Assembly (NCBI GenBank): GCA_040255465.1
Contig: JBDZVA010000002.1
Location: 248,001-312,000, forward strand
From: UBA5793 sp040255465
GTDB taxonomy: Bacteria; Planctomycetota; Phycisphaerae; Phycisphaerales; UBA5793
Length of the DNA stretch: 64,000 nucleotides
Reading direction: 5' to 3'
Made by a program: the position numbers and the translations under genes. Positions 52,401 to 63,970 of this stretch are shown here, in pieces; position 1 is the first letter of the stretch; each line of letters starts with the position of its first letter. The notes below the pieces were generated by a model. That model did no database searches. It saw nothing but the letters and a program-made list of their open reading frames with translations, and had not been told where the DNA came from.

Positions 52401-53831
52401 ATGAAGCAGGCGGCCGCACGTCGGTCGTTCGGGACGTCAATCGATTCGAATCCGGGCCACACCATGCTCTGTCGGGCAATCACGATCGTCGCGACGTGTG
52501 CCACGGCCGGCCTTTCCGGGCTGGCGGCGCGTCCGCTACCGACATTGCCGCTGCGCTGGACGACCCTGCATCCGATGCCGCTTCCGATTTTCGACGCCGG
52601 GGCCGGACTTTCCGACGACTGGATTGTGGTGAGCGGGGGGTTCGGCGAAGACCTGAGCACCACACCAGCCATCCAGGTGCGCAGCGAGTCACGCGGCTGG
52701 CGTCCCATCGGCACGCAACTCCGCGAGTCCCGCGCGCGCCACACCCAGACGACGCTGGACGATGGGCGCGTCCTGGTCGTCGGTGGCGTGCAGGGCTCCT
52801 TGCGACCCGACGCGGCCGAGGCGCCGATCGCCCTCGCCTCGGCTGAAGTGTTTCATCCGCTGATGGCCGGCAGCGACTTCATCGCACTGGGCGAGCCCCT
52901 TGTTGGACATTCGGCCCACCTTCTCCCGGATGGTCGCGTCGCGGTGATCGGCGGGTCGTGGGTGCGCTTCTTCGACCCGGAATTCAATGGGTTCACCGAG
53001 GCGATCCGTCTCAAGCACGAACGGCATGGTCACGCCAGCGTGCTCTGGAATCGCAAGGTGTATCCCGAGCCAGAGTCGCCCGCAGTGGCTGACGCGAATC
53101 GACAACCCGACTACGACACTGTCGAGCAGGAGCTGGCCATCGGCAGCGTTCCGACGGCGCGCGGCGCCAGCATCGGCGCGACGATGGAGCCGCAGAAGGT
53201 GGCGATTCCAAAGGTCCATTCTCCGGAGAAGTACTCCACTCGACTCGTCCTCCTGGTCATCGGCGGCGATGATGACGCGACCATCGAGGAAGTCGATCTG
53301 CAGGCGGGCACGAGCCGACTGTGGGAGACTCGACTCACCGCCCCCATAGCCGAAGCGTGCGCGACGGTGACGATGGAAGGCCGCGTCCTGCTCATCGGCG
53401 GCGTCAACACCAATACGGGTGAATCGCTCGCCACCTTGTCGTGGCTCGACGCTCATGAGACCGTGTCAGACGGACCCGATCTCGATCTCGTAGCCGGGGC
53501 CGCGGCGGCAACCTGTTTCGTCGATTCGACGGACGGGAGCGTCATCATGTTCGGTGGTGAGCAGCGCGATGCGCACTCCATCAAGCCCGTCGTCGCCGGG
53601 CGGATGATGCGTCGGGGTGGGAAGCGAGTCTTCACCCTTCCAATACCGGCCGAAACCGCAATTTACGCGCGGCGCAACTGGATTCGTCTCAACGATCGCC
53701 AGGTGGCGGCGGTGGGGGGGTACCGATACGTGGATGCGGCCACCGCGACGGCGGAGAACATCGCGCCCGGCGTCTATGTGCGCGGACTCATCGACGTGGT
53801 GCGCCTGCCTTCACCCATCGGCGGCGACTGA
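52401..53831 (+). CDS. Kelch-like beta-propeller protein, probably exported
   Basis: 476 residues with repeated Kelch/galactose-oxidase-type blades: DGRVLVVGGVQG, DGRVAVIGGSW, LVLLVIGGDDD, EGRVLLIGGVN, GSVIMFGGEQ, DRQVAAVGGYR. A hydrophobic stretch (LCRAITIVATCATAGLSGLAA) begins at residue 23. The true start may therefore be the second ATG (52464), giving a signal peptide at the N-terminus; neither ATG has a good ribosome site. Role unknown. It converges with hmgA, 27 bases between stops. Confidence 0.75.
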   Translation: MKQAAARRSFGTSIDSNPGHTMLCRAITIVATCATAGLSGLAARPLPTLPLRWTTLHPMPLPIFDAGAGLSDDWIVVSGGFGEDLSTTPAIQVRSESRGWRPIGTQLRESRARHTQTTLDDGRVLVVGGVQGSLRPDAAEAPIALASAEVFHPLMAGSDFIALGEPLVGHSAHLLPDGRVAVIGGSWVRFFDPEFNGFTEAIRLKHERHGHASVLWNRKVYPEPESPAVADANRQPDYDTVEQELAIGSVPTARGASIGATMEPQKVAIPKVHSPEKYSTRLVLLVIGGDDDATIEEVDLQAGTSRLWETRLTAPIAEACATVTMEGRVLLIGGVNTNTGESLATLSWLDAHETVSDGPDLDLVAGAAAATCFVDSTDGSVIMFGGEQRDAHSIKPVVAGRMMRRGGKRVFTLPIPAETAIYARRNWIRLNDRQVAAVGGYRYVDAATATAENIAPGVYVRGLIDVVRLPSPIGGD

Positions 53832-53858
53832 ACCAGAGAAGCAGTTCGACGACTCGGT

Positions 53859-55121
53859 TCACGTCCAGGTCGTGACCGGTTCCGTGCCGTCGGAGGCATT
53901 TCCCTTGGCATGCCCATTGCGACTGCCCGGCGTGAAGTGCTCGCCCTGCCAACTGTCAGGGTATTTGGAGTCATCGAGATCCAGAGCGGCCCTGGTGGGG
54001 TAAAGCGGTCGGAACGTGTCGCACATCACCGCCAGTTCGTTGGTGAACTTGGCGCCGAGGCTCTTTTCGATCGTGCCGGGATGCGGCCCGTGGGGAATCC
54101 CCTGCGGATGCGCGGTGATCGATCCGACTTCGATGCCCTTGCGCGCTTTGTAGTTGCCTTCGACGTAGTAGAGCACTTCATCGGAGTCGAGGTTGCTGTG
54201 GTTGTACGGCACGGGGATCGCCTCGGGATGCCAGTCGAGCATGCGCGGACAGAAAGAGCAGATCACGAAGTTGTGCGCTTCGAAAGTCTGATGAATGGGC
54301 GGCGGCATGTGCAGCTTGCCGGTAATCGGTGCAAAGTCTTCGATGTTGAAGATGTAAGGATAGTAGCAGCCATCCCAGCCGATCAGGTCGAGCGGGTGGT
54401 AGGAGTAGATGTATGAGTGCACGCAGTTGCGCGCCTTGATGCGCACCTCGAATTCGCCGCGCTCGTCGTAGGTCAGCGGAAGTTGCGGCAGCCTCAGATC
54501 TCGTTCGCAGTAAGGCGCGTGCTCGAGGAATTGCGACGTCTTTTTTGAAAGATAGTGGGGCGGCGGCAGGATGTGTGAGCCGTTCGCGGTTTCGATGCAC
54601 AGGAATCGCGGCTCGGGTTCGTCCTTGCTCTTGCGCGGATCGAACGCCATGCGATACACAATGCCCTTGGGAATGATGATGTAGTCCTTGGGGCCGAACT
54701 TGAGGGTGCCGAAACTGGTGTACACCGTGCCCGATCCGTGGTGGATGAACAGGCACTCGTCGCCCTGCCCGTTCTTGAAGTGATACTCCATCGGATCCTT
54801 CGGCACGCAGATGGACATTTCGCAGTCTTCGTTGCCGAAGAGCACGACGCGTCCCGTGATGGGATCACCCTTGGGCTTCATCGGCGTCGTCTTGAGATGC
54901 CGCATCCGCATCGTGTCCATCTCGACGTACTCGGGCTTGGTCGAGTACAGCGTCTTCCAGCCGCTCACCTGCGTCGGCGGATGGATGTGGTACATTGTCG
55001 AAGTCGGGCCGGAAAAGCCCTCGGTTCCGAAGAGTTCTTCGGAATACAGAGCCCCGTCAGGGCGGCGGAACTGGGTGTGGCGGGCTTTGGGCAGTTCGCC
55101 CAGTTTCGTGTAGTAAGGCAT
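53859..55121 (-). CDS. hmgA: Homogentisate 1,2-dioxygenase
   Basis: Fe(II)-dependent ring cleavage of homogentisate to maleylacetoacetate in tyrosine/phenylalanine degradation. ATG 55121 (MPYYTKLGELPKARHTQF) has GGAG seven bases upstream; an ATG at 55139 is less likely. Iron-ligand region: YNHSNLDSDEVLYYVEG (His and Glu) and SITAHPQGIPHGPHPG (His), as in the family. At 420 residues it is the bacterial type. The C-terminal ~20 residues are low-complexity. fahA lies 24 kb away, so the pathway genes are dispersed. Confidence 0.95.
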   Translation of the reverse strand: MPYYTKLGELPKARHTQFRRPDGALYSEELFGTEGFSGPTSTMYHIHPPTQVSGWKTLYSTKPEYVEMDTMRMRHLKTTPMKPKGDPITGRVVLFGNEDCEMSICVPKDPMEYHFKNGQGDECLFIHHGSGTVYTSFGTLKFGPKDYIIIPKGIVYRMAFDPRKSKDEPEPRFLCIETANGSHILPPPHYLSKKTSQFLEHAPYCERDLRLPQLPLTYDERGEFEVRIKARNCVHSYIYSYHPLDLIGWDGCYYPYIFNIEDFAPITGKLHMPPPIHQTFEAHNFVICSFCPRMLDWHPEAIPVPYNHSNLDSDEVLYYVEGNYKARKGIEVGSITAHPQGIPHGPHPGTIEKSLGAKFTNELAVMCDTFRPLYPTRAALDLDDSKYPDSWQGEHFTPGSRNGHAKGNASDGTEPVTTWT

Positions 55122-55365
55122 CGAGTCACTCCGGATCATTCGCAGATTCAGTTCGTCGAATTATACCGACTGCCCTCTGCGGACACCGGGACCCATGGAT
55201 CGGTGATCGAATCCGCACGGCCCTGCGACCGGCCCATCAGCAAGCGGCGGAACTTTGTCCAGGACTCCATTGTCCCTGATCTGGATGCATCGCGAGGTGT
55301 TGGATAGAGGCAGTCGACCGCCGGCTGCCCCACGTGCAATCTGCCACCAAAAAGGGAAAATTACC

Positions 55366-56064
55366 ATGTATCAGAGAGTTCTGAACAAACTGACCTGTCT
55401 CGTCGCCGGCGCTGTGCTGGCAATCACCGGTGCCGCGCTCGCTCAGGGCGAACTCCAATTGACCAGCTCGGGCGAGTGTCCCGGGACCATCACTCTTACC
55501 GTGACCAACGCCACGCCCGGCGGCCGCGTCGGCATTGCGTATGGTCGCGATCCGGGTCAGACCCCGGTGCCCACTTGTCCGGGCGTGTTTGTGGACATCA
55601 ACGCCGCTCGCGTTGCGGCCGTCCTGACCGCCGACAGCGACGGCACTGCGGTGCTGAGCGGATCCGTCTCTGAAGCCCTGTGCGGAAACCTGTTCACGCA
55701 AGCCGTCGATGTGCGCACGTGCAGGAAGAGCAATGTCGAGATCGTCGGCATTGAGACCTTCGTCGTCGCCAACGAGATGTTTGGTCCCGGCGGTGGAGGA
55801 AACGATGGACCGCAATACTGCGCGTATCAGCTCGTCTCGGATTGCCCCGAACTGGGTCTTCGCGCTCTCGACACCATTTGCGTCCGCTGCGACAACCAGA
55901 ACCACCAGGTGCGCTGCCGGCGAAGTCGGTCCAAGCGCGTGCACATTGTCTTCTCGCGCAACTGCAACGAGCGCGTGTGTAATGTGCTGGCGATTGGTCT
56001 GGGCGGATGCGCCGACTGCCCGAGAAATGTGCCGCCCGAGCGACACTTCATCTACTGCGAATAA
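55366..56064 (+). CDS. Secreted Cys-rich protein with the shared domain
   Basis: ATG 55366, preceded by AAGGGA. Signal peptide 1-27 (ending GAALAQ). Residues ~28-135 are the recurring domain: TPGGRVGIAYGRD, VPTCPG, VRTCRKSN. The last ~85 residues (from about 148) hold at least ten Cys, including CVRCDNQNHQVRC, NCNERVC and GGCADCP, and end YCE; this tail has no match I recognise. In an oxidising exterior the Cys could form disulfides; alternatively the CxxC pairs bind metal. A strong terminator follows 30 bases later, so the gene is its own unit. Confidence 0.75.
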   Translation: MYQRVLNKLTCLVAGAVLAITGAALAQGELQLTSSGECPGTITLTVTNATPGGRVGIAYGRDPGQTPVPTCPGVFVDINAARVAAVLTADSDGTAVLSGSVSEALCGNLFTQAVDVRTCRKSNVEIVGIETFVVANEMFGPGGGGNDGPQYCAYQLVSDCPELGLRALDTICVRCDNQNHQVRCRRSRSKRVHIVFSRNCNERVCNVLAIGLGGCADCPRNVPPERHFIYCE

Positions 56065-56093
56065 GCGCGTGGAGCCCCCTCCGCGCCGACTTG

Positions 56094-56124
56094 GGCCGGG
56101 ATGACGCGAGTCATCCCGGCCTTT
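56094..56124 (+). terminator. Rho-independent terminator after the Cys-rich protein gene
   Basis: A perfect 12-bp stem (GGCCGGGATGAC at 56094-56105 with 56110-56121) has a GCGA loop and is followed by TTTG. The T-run is short but the stem is strong. Confidence 0.75.
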
Positions 56125-56432
56125 GACATGCGCGGGCGCCGGACTCGGCCCCCGACTCCTCAGTTCCCGCATGCGAAGGCCCCCTGCACGGGCATACTCA
56201 ACGCGCGTCACTCGCCCAGCCCTGGCTTGAGAGAGCGGAGGGCCGATCGCTTGTGAAAAATCCCACGACCCGGACTGGACTTTTTGAAGTTGTGTCTATG
56301 CTTTCATGTCGTGAGCGGCCCGACCGAGTTCGCAAGTCATTGTAAATAATGATCTTATGGATTCTTCTGCCAGGTCAGGCAATCAAGATCACCCAAACAT
56401 AAATCGAACACGCTCCGAATCCGGGGAAAACT
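56125..56432. other. Intergenic region before the GH35-like gene
   Basis: About 300 bases without a gene. It is AT-richer from 56255 on. An inverted repeat TCATT-GTAAAT-AATGA (56337-56352) lies 80 bases before the GH35-like start and could be an operator. I could not place a convincing -10/-35 pair. Confidence 0.35.
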
Positions 56433-59148
56433 ATGGCAACTGTAACGCACGATGGGCAATCTCTCCTCATCGATGGAAGAAGGTTCTGGATCGTCAGCGG
56501 GACGATCGACTACTTTCGTATCCCTCGCGCCTTGTGGGTCGAGCGCATTCGCGCCGCCGTCGCCGCGGGCCTGAACTCGGTCCTCGTCCGCTGCCCGTGG
56601 GCGCTTCATGAGCCGCGAAAGGGCGAATACAACTTTGATGACCAGGCCGATGTGGCCGCGTTCGTCAAGTTGCTCAGCGAACACGGCCTCAAGTGCATCC
56701 TCCGCCCGGGCCCTTTCATCGGCGGTGATGTCGATCTCGGCGGCCTGCCTTCGTGGCTGCTGGCCGAGCCCGATCTCAAAGTGCGCCAGGGCACGGCTCC
56801 GTTCCTCGAGGCGTCAAGTCGATACTTCGGCAAACTCCTCAAAGTGCTCTCGCCCTTCTCCGGCCGCAGCGGTGGCCCGATCGTTCTCGTTCAAGTCGAG
56901 CATGAGTGGCACTGCGGCAATCAGGAGGCGGCTGATGCCTACCTGCATGAGATGGCGCGGTTCATTCGCGAGCACGACTTCGACCTGCCGCTGATCAACA
57001 CCAACAACCTCTGGCAGCGCCGTGAAGAGACGATCGACACATGGAGCGGCCGCGAGAACATGCTCATGAATCTGCGCCAACTCCGCGCGATTCAACCCAA
57101 CCGCCCGCTCATCGTCGGCGACTACTGGACCGGACACTCCGACTGTTGGAGTCAGCCGCAGACGGCCCCGATGGCGCCCGCCACGTTGATTCACGAACTG
57201 ACTCAGGTCCTCGCGGCCGGCGCGCAGTTCAATCTGGCGCCTTTCCACGGCGGAACCAATTTCGCCTTTGACGGCGGACGACAGCCTGGTGCGGTCGATC
57301 GGTACGTGACGACTTCCAGCGACGGTGGCGCCCCGCTGGGCGAGTCGGGCGCCATTCGACCGACCTATCACGCCGTGCGCAAGGTCTGCTCGTTTGCTTC
57401 GCAGTTCGCTCGCGTTTTTTCGAACCTTCAGGCGGCGCCAACCGGAGCAGTGCTCGGCGTCATGCCGGAGAAAACCGGGCGCAAACTCAGTCGCCCCGGC
57501 TACTCCGTCATTCACCTTACCGGAGCGCAGGGTGAAGTTGTCTTCGTCTTCGCCGACGACCACACCAAATCGGATTCCACAACAATTCTGCTCCCCAATG
57601 GCCGCGCCGTCCCTGTCCACTTCGGCACCCAGCCGGTGGCATGGTGTCTGCTCAACACCCATATTGGCGGCCGCGCCAAGCTTGACTGGACCAACCTCAA
57701 CGCGTTCGCCGGCAACGGCAAGAACCTCATCGTGCTCTTTGGCCCAGCCGGATCGCGCGGCCTGCTCAGCATCAACTACAGCGTCATCGAGATCGAAGTT
57801 CCGACCGGCGAAGTACCGGCGATCGAGTTCCACGAGGACATGACCATTGTCGTCTGCAGCGAGGAAGCGATCGATCTCACCTACGTCAAGGGTGACACGG
57901 CTTACGTCGGCATCGAAGGCTTCGATGCCCAGGGTCAGCACATTCCCTCTGGTTTGTGGAAGAACCACTACATCATCCAGGGAACTGGCGAGCACGAAGA
58001 AGTGCCCACCGCTCCTCCGCCGCGCCGATCGCCTCGCGCGACCATGTCGGAGTGGACCTCTGCCGGGACGGACGATCACATCACCGGCAAGGCGCCTCGC
58101 TTTGCCACGATCGACGGACCCAGCACGCAGGAACAGTGTGCGGCCGGTTCGGGCTACGGATTGATTCGCATTGTGAATCACAAGTGGCCGCGCCGCAAGA
58201 TGAAAATCCTCGCCCCAGGCGTCGGCGACCGCGTACACCTCTACATCAAGGGGCAATTGAAGTCAATCCTCGGCTACGGGCCCGGCTCGTCCGGCGCGAT
58301 CACCGATATCGCGCTTCCTGCCGGCCGCAACGGCACGCTCGTGGCGCTCATTGACAACCTGGGCCGCTACGCCGGCGGCAACGACATGCACGAAGGCAAG
58401 GGGCTGGTTCAACACCTCCATGAGGTCAAGCCCAAGCGAGTCGGGAAGCCCAAGGTCGTCCCGACCCCGCCGCGCCGCCCCTTTGAGAATCGACCCTACC
58501 TCGAGGGCCTTCACAACGGCGACGTGACGACGGGTCACGATGTCCAGTGGTCCTTCGAGCACCGCACCAAGTCCGCGTTGATTGTCGAGATCTCGGGAGC
58601 CGCCACGCCCGCCCTGATTCTGCTCAACGACCAGTGCATCGGCTTCTACTCCGGGCAGACGGGCCGCCCGCTGATCCACCTCGTCCTCGACGAGGCAGGC
58701 GGACTGCGCAAGGGTCGCAATACGTTCCAGCTCGCGCCGCTCTTTTCCGGCGGCGAGGAAGAACTCGAAAAAGCCGTTCGCTTCTACGACTCAAAGGCCG
58801 TGCTCACCGACAAGGCCACGTGGTCATTTGCCAAGTGGGAGCAGCCCAAACCCAACCTGTTCAAGGCGCACGACAAGGTTCGCGCCAAGGCGCTGGCCGG
58901 CCGCCCGGCGTGGTATCGCACGACCTTTTCCTGCTCCGAGGCGCCCCGGGCGCTGTGGGTCGAACCCAACGGACTGAGCAAGGGCCAGATTTATCTCAAT
59001 GGCCGCAACGTCGGTCGCTATTTCGTCGGCACGCACAGCGGCCAGAAGGTCGGTCCGCAGCAACGCTACTATTTGCCTGAATCGTGGGTGTCCTACAACG
59101 AGGCAAACGAACTCGTGATCTTCGAGGAGCACGGCCGCGACCCATCCA

Positions 59149-60589
<1,441 letters not shown>

Positions 60590-60597
<8 letters not shown>

Positions 60598-61102
60598 CGA
60601 ATCGCGCGAGTTCACTCGTCCTGGCGTACCCGTCCGCACCGATGTGGTGGAGGTGCTGATCTTCCGCCGTCTGGACGGTGGTGGGATCGAGTTGCTGCAG
60701 ATGCGCCGCGTCGCTTCAGCGGTGGTCTCGCCGAGCACCTGGCAACCCGTCCAGGGCCACATCGAAACCGGTGAAACGGCCCTCGAGACGGCGCGGCGAG
60801 AAATGCTCGAAGAAACCGGCCTGTCGCGCGACGGGCGACTCGGCATGTGGCAGCTTGAGCAGGTGCACCCGTTCTTCATTGCCGCCTCCAACACGATCTA
60901 CTTCAGCCCGAGATTTGCCGTGGAGGTGGAGCAAGACTGGGAGCCGACACTGAACGCCGAGCACGAGGCATGCCGGTGGGTCGCGCAAGCCGAAATCGAG
61001 CGGGCATTCGTCTGGCCGGGCCAGCGGGCGGCCATCGCGGAACTGGTTCGGGAGATTCTCAATCCGAAATCGCCATGCGAGTCCCTGCTTCGACTGGAGT
61101 GA
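60590..61102 (+). CDS. Nudix hydrolase, possible dihydroneopterin triphosphate diphosphatase
   Basis: A perfect Nudix box runs GHIETGETALETARREMLEE plus TGL (residues ~59-81): G, x5, E, x7, REMLEE, xG. The flanking layout (VPVRTDVVEVLIFRR, WQPVQGHIE, LNAEHEACRWV) is like NudB/MutT-type enzymes. The eight-base overlap with pabB suggests a role in folate biosynthesis, where NudB removes pyrophosphate from dihydroneopterin triphosphate. That role is inferred from context; other nucleotides could be substrates. 170 residues, normal length. Confidence 0.9.
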
Positions 61103-61168
61103 TCCAATTCGCCCTCATCCGCCTATCGTCCAGAGTTCGCGGGCCAATACGCCCTGTGGGAGCGTCGA

Positions 61169-62704
61169 ATGAAGTCAAGCGTTCCAGCTCCGTGTGTCCT
61201 GGTCATCTTCGGCGCTTCCGGGGATCTGACGCGCCGCAAGATCATCCCGGCGCTTTATGACCTCTTTCAGCGCGACCAGACGCCGCCCAATCTTGCGATC
61301 CTCGGCGTCAGCCGCTCGGAAATGAGCGATGATGGATTCCGCGAGCACCTCCGCGAATGGGCGGCGAAGTTCGCCACCCGCCACACCGACGAAGGATGGG
61401 TGAGATTCGCGAAGATGATCCACTATTGCACCGCGGACGCCGCCGATCCCAGTGCGTTTGAGGTCATCTCCGCAGACATCGCACGAGTTTCCACGGCCCA
61501 CAACTGCGGTCAGAACATCCTGTTCTACCTCTCCGTGGCGCCGCAACTCTACGAACCGATGATCGAATGCATCAACCAGTCCGGCCTCGTGACGGAAGGC
61601 AAGCGCTGGTGCAGCATCAATCGGGATGCGGCGCCGTGGCAGCGCATCATCGTCGAGAAGCCTTTTGGCGTGGATCTCGCGTCGGCGCAGTCCCTCAATC
61701 GCACGCTGGGCCGGACATTCGAAGAAGAGTCGATCTATCGAATTGACCACTACCTCGGCAAAGAGCTGGTGCAGAACCTGCTGGTGTTGCGCTTTGCCAA
61801 CACAATCTTCGAGCCGCTGTGGAATCGACGATACATCCACCACGTGCAGATCACCGCCGCCGAGAAGGTGGGAGTTGAGTCGAGGGGTGCGTTTTACGAC
61901 GGAGCCGGCGCGCTGCGTGACATGATTCAGAGCCATCTGCTGCAGGTGCTCGCGCTCGTCGCGATGGAACCGCCCGGCCGCTACGCCGATGTCCAGATTC
62001 GCCGCGAAAAGATCAAAGTGACCGAAGCGATTCGGACCGTGTCGGTCGAAGAAGCCAGATCACGCTGCGCCCTGGGGCAGTACGGTCCCGGGGCGAACGG
62101 CCAGCCCGGTTATCGCGCCGGCAAGGGCGTCGCGTCAGACTCACTCACAGAGACTTTCGCTGCTATTCGATTCGACATCGACAATTGGCGCTGGTCCGGC
62201 GTGCCCTTCTTTGTCCGAACCGGCAAGGCGATGGCTCGCAAACTCACGGAAGTGGTCCTGACGTTTCGCGAACCGCCCATCGATCTGTTCTCCTCGATTT
62301 GCGAAGCCGAGTCTCCATGCGTCCAGCGGCCGCCGAACCGGCTGGTCATCAACATACAGCCGGACGAGGGCATCAGCCTGCGCTTCGAAGGCAAAGTGCC
62401 CGGCGCCATGCGCATCGATTCGATCAAACTTGACTTTGACTACGTCGCGCGGTTCGGCGGGGAACCGATCGAGGCCTACGGCCCGCTCATTGTTGATGCG
62501 ATGCGCGGCGACCAGACGCTCTTCAAGCACCGCGATGAGGTGGAAGGCGCATGGAGCGCCGTAATGCCCTTTCTTGATCCCCGCCTCCGCGGAGAAATCG
62601 CTGGAAACTACCCACCCGGGTCATGGGGACCGAGAGAATCGGAAGATTTGCTGGCAAGATCGGGTTGTACATGGCATAATCCAAGCAACGAGGAAACGCG
62701 CTGA
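61169..62704 (+). CDS. zwf: Glucose-6-phosphate 1-dehydrogenase
   Basis: First step of the oxidative pentose phosphate pathway, making NAD(P)H. Nucleotide loop IFGASGDLTRRKIIPAL (12-28), EKPFGVD, and the active-site RIDHYLGKELVQN with its catalytic His, followed by LVLRFANTIFEP. NIQPDEGISLRF lies in the second domain. 511 residues, full length. GGGAG precedes the ATG by seven bases. It is followed nine bases later by the lactonase gene that uses its product, a clear functional pair. Confidence 0.97.
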   Translation: MKSSVPAPCVLVIFGASGDLTRRKIIPALYDLFQRDQTPPNLAILGVSRSEMSDDGFREHLREWAAKFATRHTDEGWVRFAKMIHYCTADAADPSAFEVISADIARVSTAHNCGQNILFYLSVAPQLYEPMIECINQSGLVTEGKRWCSINRDAAPWQRIIVEKPFGVDLASAQSLNRTLGRTFEEESIYRIDHYLGKELVQNLLVLRFANTIFEPLWNRRYIHHVQITAAEKVGVESRGAFYDGAGALRDMIQSHLLQVLALVAMEPPGRYADVQIRREKIKVTEAIRTVSVEEARSRCALGQYGPGANGQPGYRAGKGVASDSLTETFAAIRFDIDNWRWSGVPFFVRTGKAMARKLTEVVLTFREPPIDLFSSICEAESPCVQRPPNRLVINIQPDEGISLRFEGKVPGAMRIDSIKLDFDYVARFGGEPIEAYGPLIVDAMRGDQTLFKHRDEVEGAWSAVMPFLDPRLRGEIAGNYPPGSWGPRESEDLLARSGCTWHNPSNEETR

Positions 62705-62712
62705 GCCCACGA

Positions 62713-63507
62713 ATGACGGACCTACGCCCGACATCCTACGAACTCTCCGAGCCGGTCGTCGCACCCAATCTGCCGGGCGAGGTCGTCGTGTGTGACTGCA
62801 TTGAGGAACTCGTCGAGCGCATGTCCAGCGATCTGCTTGCCCACAGCCTCAATTGCTGGAGGGCGTTTGGCGATTTTCACATGGCCGTATCCGGCGGTTC
62901 GACGCCGGCGCCGTTCTACCGCCATCTGATGATCGATCCGATATGCCGCGGAATTCCCTGGAAAAAGACGCATCTCTGGTGCGTCGATGAACGCCGCGTA
63001 TCCGTCACCGATGAGAAGAGCAACTGGCGGATGATCTCTGAGCATTTCGCCGATCATTCCGGCATCCCGCGCTCACAGCAGCATCCCATGGATGCGATTT
63101 CGGATCACGTCGAGCACGACTATGCCAAGGCACTGTGTTCGGCTCTGGAGTGGCGCGAGCGGGGGCAGGATCGACTGGACTACGTCCTGCTCGGCCTTGG
63201 CGCCGATGGACACACGGCCAGCCTCTTTCCCCACAGTCCGGCGCTCGTGGAAGAAAACCGGCTGATCCGCATCAACTCGGGTCCAACCGTCGTCCCGCCC
63301 GATCGTGTCACCATGACGCTGCCGCTCATCAATAGCGCCCGGTTCGTTGCCGTGATGGTGACGGGAGAAGGCAAACAGGACATTGTTCAGCGTCTTGCCG
63401 CGAATGGCCATGCGCCCGTCGAGGCGCTTCCCATCCGCGGGGTGCGCCCGGTAGGCGGAACGCTGTGCTGGTATCTTGATCGAGCCGCATGCACACCCCG
63501 CACCTGA
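62713..63507 (+). CDS. pgl: 6-phosphogluconolactonase (DevB/Pgl family)
   Basis: Hydrolyses the lactone product of Zwf to 6-phosphogluconate. Family blocks: AVSGGSTPAPFYRHL, WCVDERRVSVTDEKSNWRM (with the DERxV motif), LLGLGADGHTASLFP and PPDRVTMTLPLIN. 264 residues. The gene starts eight bases after zwf, so the two are almost certainly co-transcribed. No clear ribosome site precedes the ATG. Confidence 0.95.
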   Translation: MTDLRPTSYELSEPVVAPNLPGEVVVCDCIEELVERMSSDLLAHSLNCWRAFGDFHMAVSGGSTPAPFYRHLMIDPICRGIPWKKTHLWCVDERRVSVTDEKSNWRMISEHFADHSGIPRSQQHPMDAISDHVEHDYAKALCSALEWRERGQDRLDYVLLGLGADGHTASLFPHSPALVEENRLIRINSGPTVVPPDRVTMTLPLINSARFVAVMVTGEGKQDIVQRLAANGHAPVEALPIRGVRPVGGTLCWYLDRAACTPRT

Positions 63508-63573
63508 CTTGAACCCCCTCGCGCTGAGGGGTATTCTTGGGGAGTCAGCCGCGGTCAATCCCCGCTGACGGCT

Positions 63574-63647
63574 GCAGATGTAGCTCAATTGGATAGAGCT
63601 CCTGACTACGGATCAGGGGGTTGGGGGTTCGAATCCTCCCATCTGCA
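63574..63647 (+). tRNA. tRNA-Arg (anticodon ACG)
   Basis: Complete cloverleaf. Acceptor stem GCAGATG/CATCTGC (63574-63580, 63640-63646) with discriminator A. D-stem GCTC/GAGC, anticodon stem CCTGA/TCAGG around loop CTACGGA (anticodon ACG, 63608-63610), T-arm GGGGG-TTCGAAT-CCTCC. The 3' CCA is not encoded. A34 would normally be edited to inosine to read CGU, CGC and CGA. Confidence 0.97.
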
Positions 63648-63970
63648 TTCACCTCTCGCTCGACCGGGTGGCCACCGGATCAACCGATGCCGACTCTCAC
63701 GGTTTCGCGACCGATCGGCGCCTTCTGGTGCTCACGGAATGGTGGATACCGAAAGGGCTGGGATCTGGCAGCACGGGGAGAGCCCCGATTCTGACCGGAA
63801 GTCTCGTTGCACCATTCCCTGCGACGGAATGATCCTCACCACTCACCCAATAGATGGGTGTGTCCGGGTAGATGGGTGTGTCCGGGTCCGCCAAATGAGA
63901 CAATCCCGTGGCCGCGGTTATACTCGTAACGCGTTTGATGGTCCCGCGTCTCTCAGCCGATGGTGTTTAC
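63648..63970. other. Intergenic region downstream of tRNA-Arg, possible structured RNA
   Basis: No convincing gene. GGAATGGTG (63736-63744) pairs perfectly with CACCATTCC (63810-63818), closing an 83-base stretch that also holds the hairpin CGGGG-AGAG-CCCCG. This could be a small RNA, or a leader of the gene starting near 63971. I checked by eye for signal recognition particle and common riboswitch cores and recognised none. Confidence 0.35.
63851..63886. repeat. Two tandem 18-bp repeats
   Basis: The unit TAGATGGGTGTGTCCGGG occurs twice in direct succession (63851-63868 and 63869-63886) with no mismatch. It lies between the tRNA and the right-edge ORF. Purpose unknown; tandem copies can be strain-variable. 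Confidence 0.9.

Noticed and set aside
56814..58256. 480-codon minus-strand frame inside the GH35-like gene
   Set aside because: Antisense shadow with no recognisable motif; the sense frame is continuous and conserved.
63736..63818. Signal recognition particle RNA or known riboswitch
   Set aside because: The conserved tetraloop/asymmetric loop and the usual riboswitch core words are absent; kept only as an unnamed structured candidate.
63697..63903. 68-codon minus-strand frame with PDTPIYPDTPIY repeat
   Set aside because: The repeat is only the translation of the 18-bp tandem DNA repeats, with no ribosome site or domain.
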